A stretch of DNA of 64,000 nt from Prochlorococcus sp. AG-409-A19 (lineage in GTDB: Bacteria > Cyanobacteriota > Cyanobacteriia > PCC-6307 > Cyanobiaceae): assembly GCA_003216155.1 (NCBI GenBank), contig QCJH01000005.1, forward strand, positions 1 through 64,000, in the 5' to 3' direction. The position numbers were made by a program, and so were the translations under genes. Shown piece after piece: positions 58,991 through 64,000 of this stretch. Every line of letters begins with the position of its first letter. Positions within the stretch are counted from its first letter, which is position 1. The notes below the pieces were generated by a model. It did not search any database. It was not told the origin of the DNA and was given only the letters and a program-made list of their open reading frames with translations.

Positions 58991-59935
58991 ATGTTTTCAG
59001 CTGAATCTTTAGATAAGAACTTTCGCTCAGGCTTCGTTGCATTAATAGGGCGACCAAATGTTGGGAAGTCAACTTTGCTAAATCGGCTAGTTGGCAAGAA
59101 GGTCGCTATCACCTCCCCAGTCGCCCAAACAACACGTAATCGCCTTAAAGCAATAGTTACTACACCTAAAGCTCAATTAGTAATAGTTGATACGCCTGGC
59201 ATTCATAAGCCTCATCATTTACTTGGGGAAAGACTCGTAAAGAGTGCTTGTAATGCAATTGGAGAGGTAGATGTTGTTCTTTTTCTGCTTGAAGGATTTC
59301 AGGCTCCTGGTAAAGGTGATTCTTTTATTATGAAGTTGCTTCAGCAGCAGAAGCAGCCTGTTTTGGTTGCCCTTAATAAATGGGATTTAGTTGAATTAGG
59401 GCAAGAAGAGACTTCTGAAAGTTTATATAGGAGCCTTATCGCTGATTCGAAATGGCCAATTTTTCGTTGTAGTGCAGTCACTGGGAAGGGATGCAATTCA
59501 TTAATGGAAGCTTTGATAGAGAAATTACCTTTAGGACCTCAGCTTTATCCCCCCAATATGGTTACAGATCAACCTGAAAAGGTATTGCTGGCGGAATTAA
59601 TTAGAGAGCAGGTGCTTTTTCATACAAGAGAGGAGGTCCCACACAGTGTGGCGGTGAGTATTGATCGTATTGAGGATATGCATCATCAGGGTAAGCAATC
59701 TAACCAGAATGTACGTACAGCGATATTGGCTTCTATCTGGGTTGAACGTAAAAGTCAAAAGGGGATTTTGATAGGTAAGGGCGGAGTTATGTTGAAAACG
59801 ATTGGTCAAGGTGCAAGATTACAAATGCAGAAGTTGATCGATGGACCTGTTTATTTGGAGCTTTTTGTGAAGGTTTCGCCTGATTGGAGGAGTAAACCAG
59901 CTCGATTGACTGAACTGGGCCTTCAAGGCAATTGA
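58991..59935 (+). CDS. era: GTPase Era
   Basis: A ribosome-assembly GTPase that binds 16S rRNA. G1 GRPNVGKST at 20-28, then TTRNR, DTPGIHKP (G3), NKWD (G4) and a C-terminal KH domain with KGILIGKGGVMLKTIGQGAR. ATG at 58991 is used (314 residues); an upstream TTG would overlap the 172-residue gene. Confidence 0.95.
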   Translation: MFSAESLDKNFRSGFVALIGRPNVGKSTLLNRLVGKKVAITSPVAQTTRNRLKAIVTTPKAQLVIVDTPGIHKPHHLLGERLVKSACNAIGEVDVVLFLLEGFQAPGKGDSFIMKLLQQQKQPVLVALNKWDLVELGQEETSESLYRSLIADSKWPIFRCSAVTGKGCNSLMEALIEKLPLGPQLYPPNMVTDQPEKVLLAELIREQVLFHTREEVPHSVAVSIDRIEDMHHQGKQSNQNVRTAILASIWVERKSQKGILIGKGGVMLKTIGQGARLQMQKLIDGPVYLELFVKVSPDWRSKPARLTELGLQGN

Positions 59936-59998
59936 TTAAAGTTTTTTATAATGAAACTATTGGGATTTTCAAATGATCATTGATAATATAAATATGCC

Positions 59999-60026
59999 TT
60001 GTAGTCTATTTAATAGAAGACTACAA
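59999..60026. repeat. 9-bp inverted repeat between era and trmD
   Basis: TTGTAGTCT at 59999-60007 is the exact complement of AGACTACAA at 60018-60026, with a 10-base loop. The following T stretch is short, so it is a weak terminator or an mRNA 3' stem. Confidence 0.45.
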
Positions 60027-60087
60027 TCTTTGACAAGACAATTAATCTCTAATCTTTTTCAAATTCTATCTAGTTATTTGTAGGCTG

Positions 60088-60874
60088 ATGTTACCTTTTC
60101 GACTTGATGTAATTAGTCTTGTCCCCCCAGCTTTTAACCAATTAAAAGAACTAGGAGTAATAGGAAGGGCTTTTAAGAGAGGTATTGCTGAATTGAATAT
60201 ATATAATCCTCGTGATTTTACAACTGATCGCTATCGCAAAGTTGATGATGAGCCCTATGGGGGGGGGGGCTGGAATGGTTCTAAAGCCAGAACCAGTATT
60301 TGCCGCTTTTGAGTCGATTCCAGTAAAAGCTAAAAGGAGAGTTTTGCTGCTTACTCCTCAAGGCCAGCATCTAACACAAATAGACTTTCATCGTTGGTCA
60401 AAGGAACATGATCAGTTGGTTTTGATTTGTGGCCATTATGAAGGTTTTGATGAAAGGATTAGAGGATTGGCTGATGAGGAGATCTCAGTCGGGGATTTTG
60501 TTCTTACAGGAGGAGAGGTTCCAGCGATGATAGTCATTAATGGATTAGTGAGATTATTGCCAGGTACTTTGGGCACGTCTGACTCTTTATTGGAGGAAAG
60601 CCATAATAATTTCTTACTTGAGCATCCTCATTACACGAGACCAGCAGAATTTCGTGGCGTTCATGTTCCAGATGTTTTGAGGAGTGGTGACCATGGGGCT
60701 ATTGCGAATTGGCGCCAAAACCAAAGAAAGCTTCGCACTAAGAGTCGCCGGCCTGATCTTTATGACCTATGGAAAGCAAATCAATCTTCTGGAACAACTA
60801 AAATAGATATGATTTGTTCTGGTCTAATTTCGTTTATTGTTAGTAGTCAAAGTGACATTTACCCAGACTGGTGA
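60088..60874 (+). pseudogene. trmD: tRNA (guanine-N1)-methyltransferase, frame broken at a G run
   Basis: TrmD methylates G37 of tRNAs and prevents frameshifting. The frame from ATG 60088 reads to DDEPYGGGG, then leaves the family; one base back, the frame reads [15 protein letters not shown] and the rest, including [23 protein letters not shown] and [12 protein letters not shown]. The break lies in eleven G at 60259-60269; ten G would restore one 261-residue protein, since the total length is 3n+1. trmD is essential in many bacteria, so a slippage event, a sequencing error or a phase-variable tract are all possible. Confidence 0.85.
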
Positions 60875-60915
60875 GCTGATTGCTTTCATGATTGAATTTT
60901 CTCTATTGAAATAAT

Positions 60916-61728
60916 ATGGAGCTTAAAAGTTCAGATCAGATGCCTAACTCTGAGATCTTTCAGAGAGAATCAAACGTTCAGCTTAAGAGAATGGAATCTC
61001 TATTCAGTGCTCATGAAGTTGCTATTCAAGCAGCTTATGGCGCCATAGAAAAATGGTTTTGCGTTGCAGAACTACCTAAAGGCCTTAATGATGATTTGAT
61101 CAACTTTATTATACAAAAAAAACCATTAGATCTTGAGGAAGAAGCAAAGAAAGCAAATTCGGAGAAATACTTGTACTTAAGTGATATAGATCAGGAATAC
61201 ATTAATAGATGGGAAAAAGCAATGTCTTCATGGACACTTAGTCCTCAAAGTCAAGTCGTAAAAAGAGTTCATAATTATATCCGAATGGCATTAAGAGATT
61301 ACTTTCGATCCCCGATAGCATTTGTGAATTCTTATGCAAAGCTTCTTAATCCACACATTAATCAATGGGGGCCAACTTCTTTACATATGGATAACTTTGT
61401 AGATGGCCATTTAAAAGTAAATATTTACCCTTTTGGACTTTCTGAAGAAGTTGGGGGACTTTTTATCGCAAAAAGTAAGGATGATGGTGAGAACTTGCAT
61501 CTCCCGCCAGGATCAATAGTTGCATTCAAAAATTCTGATGCGCCACATATGGCTATACCAGGTAAGAAATTAAAGCGTTTGAATATTGAGATTACGGTCA
61601 TGCGATCATTTCTGCCAATTAATCAATATAATGAATCGTCTATTTTTGGAAGACATCTTAAAAGTCCAGCAATTGCCTATGATTTGGCGGCTAAAAGTTT
61701 AACCTATCAGAATGAACTTATAGTATGA
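60916..61728 (+). CDS. 2-oxoglutarate/Fe(II) oxygenase-like protein
   Basis: A 270-residue protein. The segment [12 protein letters not shown] (H157, D159) resembles an HxD iron pair, and [19 protein letters not shown] about 50 residues later supplies a distal His and an Arg with the usual spacing. The fold is inferred from this motif geometry only. It overlaps ispF by four bases (ATGA) and sits between trmD and ispF. The substrate is unknown. Confidence 0.6.
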   Translation: MELKSSDQMPNSEIFQRESNVQLKRMESLFSAHEVAIQAAYGAIEKWFCVAELPKGLNDDLINFIIQKKPLDLEEEAKKANSEKYLYLSDIDQEYINRWEKAMSSWTLSPQSQVVKRVHNYIRMALRDYFRSPIAFVNSYAKLLNPHINQWGPTSLHMDNFVDGHLKVNIYPFGLSEEVGGLFIAKSKDDGENLHLPPGSIVAFKNSDAPHMAIPGKKLKRLNIEITVMRSFLPINQYNESSIFGRHLKSPAIAYDLAAKSLTYQNELIV

Positions 61729-62225
61729 CTAACTTAAAACCTCATTTTCGCATTGGCAACGGTTATGACATTCATCGCTTAATTCCAGGGCGTCCATTGA
61801 TTCTTGGAGGAGTTCTTCTTACTCATCCTGATGAATTGGGTCTGGATGGTCACAGTGATGCCGATGTCCTGGTCCATGCTGTGATGGATGCTTTATTAGG
61901 AGCACTTGCTTTGGGTGATATTGGAAAATATTTTCCACCAGAAGATCCACAATGGAGAGATGCTGATAGTCTTTTGCTGCTTGAGAAAATCGTTGAGCTA
62001 TTAAGACTTCGGGGTTGGGGAGTGGCCAATATTGATGTAGTTGTAATAGCGGAAAGACCTAAGTTAAGACCTCATATCAAACTTATGAGAACTAATCTGG
62101 CCAAAAGTATTGGTTTAGAATTAGATGCTGTTGGCGTGAAGGCCACTACTAATGAGCGTTTAGGAGCAGAGGGTCGTGAAGAGGGAATTAGTAGCCATGC
62201 AGTAGCACTTTTAGTAAAGGTATGA
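61725..62225 (+). CDS. ispF: 2-C-methyl-D-erythritol 2,4-cyclodiphosphate synthase
   Basis: A step of the MEP isoprenoid pathway; a zinc-dependent trimer. Metal ligands are D15 and H17 (GYDIHR) and H51 in the [19 protein letters not shown] block; the KATTNERLG segment follows at the C-terminus. It overlaps both neighbours by four bases, as part of one operon. Confidence 0.96.
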   Translation: MTNLKPHFRIGNGYDIHRLIPGRPLILGGVLLTHPDELGLDGHSDADVLVHAVMDALLGALALGDIGKYFPPEDPQWRDADSLLLLEKIVELLRLRGWGVANIDVVVIAERPKLRPHIKLMRTNLAKSIGLELDAVGVKATTNERLGAEGREEGISSHAVALLVKV

Positions 62226-62674
62226 CCTTCTTAATTGGTATTTTTTTACAGAGGATTTTTAAAGGTCTTGTTATCATTTTGGCTTTTACAATGATTTTCT
62301 TGGGAAATCCCAATCAATCCCTCGCTAATTCAGAAGTTAGTATTGGTAAAAATGAAGTAGAAGTTGTTGAGTTGTTATGCCTGAAAGTTCCCATGGAAAA
62401 CAAAGACGCTTGGTTAGAGGCAGAAAAGACTAGTTGGGGTCCTTGGTTAAATAGGCAACAAGGTTTTCTTGGTAGACAACTTTTATGGAATCCAAATAGT
62501 GAAGAGGCTATTTTGTTAATTAATTGGTCTAGTCGAGAGCAATGGAAGGCTATACCTAAGAAAGAGGTCGATGCTGTCCAAGGACTTTTTGAAATTAAGG
62601 CGCGTGCTGCTACCGGTCAGCAAAGTGGAAATCCATTCCCTCTTCAATATCAAGGAGAATTGCTACCTCAGTGA
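62222..62674 (+). CDS. TIGR03792-type protein, exported
   Basis: A 150-residue protein with a signal peptide or anchor (hydrophobic residues 10-30, then SLANSEV) and a small ferredoxin-like domain ([38 protein letters not shown]), a cyanobacterial family related to the antibiotic biosynthesis monooxygenase fold. The function is unknown. It overlaps ispF and larB by four bases each. Confidence 0.78.
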   Translation: MTFLIGIFLQRIFKGLVIILAFTMIFLGNPNQSLANSEVSIGKNEVEVVELLCLKVPMENKDAWLEAEKTSWGPWLNRQQGFLGRQLLWNPNSEEAILLINWSSREQWKAIPKKEVDAVQGLFEIKARAATGQQSGNPFPLQYQGELLPQ

Positions 62675-63330
62675 TTGAACAAATACGACTGGACCACCAG
62701 CGATTGGAACGGATTGGGATGGTTGAGGCTATTTGGGGGGAGAATAAGACTGCTGAACAGATTGCATCAATTCTTAGAAGCCTTAAGAATTCCGGCGATT
62801 TGGCTCTGGTTACTCGGGTTCAGCCAGAGAAGGCTGCAGAAGTGGCTAATTATCTTGAGCTAGTTGAGTTTCATCAGGAAGCTCGTTGTCTCACTATTGG
62901 TGAGCCTGCGAATATAAAACCAATTTTAGGTGAAGTTGTTGTTTTAAGTGGGGGGACGAGTGATTTGTGCGTTGCGTCTGAAGCTGAATTGGCTTTGCGT
63001 TGGCATGGGATTAAGACTGAATTTTTATTAGATGTAGGCGTCGCTGGCTTGCAAAGACTTTTGAGTCATTTGGATCGATTGAAACGAGCAAAAGTACTTA
63101 TTGCATGTGCAGGTATGGAAGGAGCATTGCCTACCGTTTTGGCAGGACTTGTTCCTCAACCTGTAATTGGTTTGCCTGTTTCTGTCGGCTATGGGGTTAG
63201 CGCAGGAGGCCGGGCAGCACTTGAAGGAATGCTTGCCAGTTGCTCTCCAGGTCTTGTTGTGGTGAATATTGATAATGGTTACGGGGCTGCTATGGCAGCA
63301 CTGAGAATTTTGAGATCTATAGATCGATGA
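62671..63330 (+). CDS. larB: LarB, nickel pincer cofactor synthesis carboxylase
   Basis: A 219-residue PurE-like protein. The C-terminal part VVVLSGGTSDLCVASEAELAL and ACAGMEGALPTVLAGLVPQPVIGLPVSVGYG is the LarB/AIR-carboxylase-type fold. LarB carboxylates nicotinic acid adenine dinucleotide and starts the nickel pincer cofactor of lactate racemase. LarC and LarE are not in this window. The start is GTG, overlapping the upstream gene. Confidence 0.88.
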   Translation: MIEQIRLDHQRLERIGMVEAIWGENKTAEQIASILRSLKNSGDLALVTRVQPEKAAEVANYLELVEFHQEARCLTIGEPANIKPILGEVVVLSGGTSDLCVASEAELALRWHGIKTEFLLDVGVAGLQRLLSHLDRLKRAKVLIACAGMEGALPTVLAGLVPQPVIGLPVSVGYGVSAGGRAALEGMLASCSPGLVVVNIDNGYGAAMAALRILRSIDR

Positions 63331-63361
63331 AATTCAATAAATCTAACTATTAGGAATTTAT

Positions 63362-63517
63362 TTATTTAGATAGTAAGTGAGGTGATTTTTGGGGTGGTAA
63401 TTCAAGCATTGCTTCAACCCAAAGTCGCATTGATTTTGGAAGTAAACCTTGTTCGTAGCGGAAGATAGCTTCCATCAACACAGGAGTATTGATCCAATGA
63501 ATTGGTCGTCTGCCCAT
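63362..63517 (-). CDS. small conserved-type protein, 51 aa
   Basis: An ATG-started frame of 51 codons (MGRRPIHWINTPVLMEAIFR) preceded by a stop, of balanced composition, and ending in LLSK. It has coding character and no counterpart on the other strand. I do not know its function. It is convergent with larB, whose stop lies 31 bases away. Confidence 0.6.
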   Translation of the reverse strand: MGRRPIHWINTPVLMEAIFRYEQGLLPKSMRLWVEAMLELPPQKSPHLLSK

Positions 63518-63868
63518 TCATTTCTGATGATTGCTTAAAAAGTGGGCTATATCTGCTGGTTATGCAAGCCCATTGAGATGATTCATTCAGAATCGTCGTA
63601 TTTTGTTCCTAATCTAGAAAGCTCACTGGTGTGGTTTGTCGATTCAACATCAAGTAGTCGACTTACAAGTTCAGAGAGATCTCGATGTGCCAGCTCGCCA
63701 TTCGTCTCCCACTTCATGGCTCGAGGATCAGGGCGGGACGAAAGAGGCACGGGAAAATATAAATTTGAATAACCAAGATAATTGTGTTGAAGCTCACATT
63801 TGGCTCGTATTGCACAATTTTGGCTAAAGAAATAATGAAGAATCGGCTGCAATACGGTCTAGCAGTTC
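63518..63868. other. 351-base spacer with a possible short gene
   Basis: A minus-strand frame at 63583-63717 would encode 44 residues (MKWETNGELAHRDLSELVSR) and is a weak candidate. Plus-strand frames here overlap it and look spurious. Confidence 0.35.
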
Positions 63869-64000
63869 TTATAAGTGTTGCAGATTGGGATAGGAGGTTA
63901 TTAATTCTTCCGCGCTTAGTACGTCTCCTTGACCCTCTGGTTGCCAGATTATCTCTAGTGCAATTAGGTCTGCCGAGGAGCTAGATCCCATTATTCGAAG
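63869..64000 (-). CDS. 3' end of a DUF1517-type gene, cut by the window edge
   Basis: The frame is open from the right edge to TAA at 63869-63871. It ends IWQPEGQGDVLSAEELITSY plus PNLQHL, which matches the usual C-terminus of cyanobacterial DUF1517 proteins (a W-x-P segment, then SEEEL and YPxL). Only the last 43 residues are visible; the role of the family is unknown. Confidence 0.65.
   Translation of the reverse strand, partial: LRIMGSSSSADLIALEIIWQPEGQGDVLSAEELITSYPNLQHL

Noticed and set aside
63784..63984. Plus-strand open frame of 66 codons at the right edge
   Set aside because: It lies opposite the DUF1517-type gene end, which has clear family residues.

Overview
The window reads as a chromosome segment of a low-light-type marine picocyanobacterium, most likely Prochlorococcus. 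The reasons are the low GC content, very short spacers, the nickel superoxide dismutase set (sodN, sodX and a NicO-type permease), the clpP3/clpR pair, an ARC6/Ftn2-like division protein, a pentapeptide lumenal protein and typical picocyanobacterial gene neighbourhoods. The assignment comes from gene content and style; no database search was possible.

Bases 1 to about 19,600 form an AT-rich accessory region with wide spacers. It holds an MFS transporter, a TVP38-type membrane protein, two 2-oxoglutarate/Fe(II) oxygenase-like proteins, three TPR proteins (one fused to a sulfotransferase-like domain and one exported), an exostosin-like glycosyltransferase followed by an alpha/beta hydrolase, a lipoprotein, a membrane-anchored J-domain protein, several unrecognised small proteins, a broken methyltransferase gene and a polyprenyl-phosphate sugar transferase. 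The contents suggest cell-surface glycan building and modification. No integrase, transposase or CRISPR array is visible.

Bases 19,600 to 31,900 are mostly minus-strand core genes: cobD, ilvC, clpP3, clpR, a PIN/TRAM protein, panB, ftsZ, ftsQ, a small membrane protein, ddl and miaB. hemW and the SRP RNA lie on the plus strand, and tRNA-His closes the block.

Bases 32,000 to 48,600 hold an amidohydrolase/FAD-oxidoreductase pair behind a hairpin-rich leader, then folC, argD, two tRNA-Leu genes around murA, a TrmH-type methylase, lpdA, trpC, the nickel SOD cassette, an FKBP, lnt and mnmA.

Bases 48,600 to 64,000 hold nnrD/E, a group 2 sigma factor, pdhA, ftn2, ffh, rpsP, phoH, a BI-1 protein, era, trmD, an oxygenase-like gene inserted before ispF, a TIGR03792-type protein, larB, and the 3' end of a DUF1517-type gene that leaves the window.

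The most notable observations are these. trmD is split by one extra G in an 11-G run. sodX has its catalytic serine upstream of any standard start codon and lies in frame with sodN through a single UGA. cobD also lacks a standard start upstream of its conserved N-terminus. A methyltransferase gene carries several lesions. The amidohydrolase operon is preceded by a terminator-like hairpin and a near-perfect palindrome.
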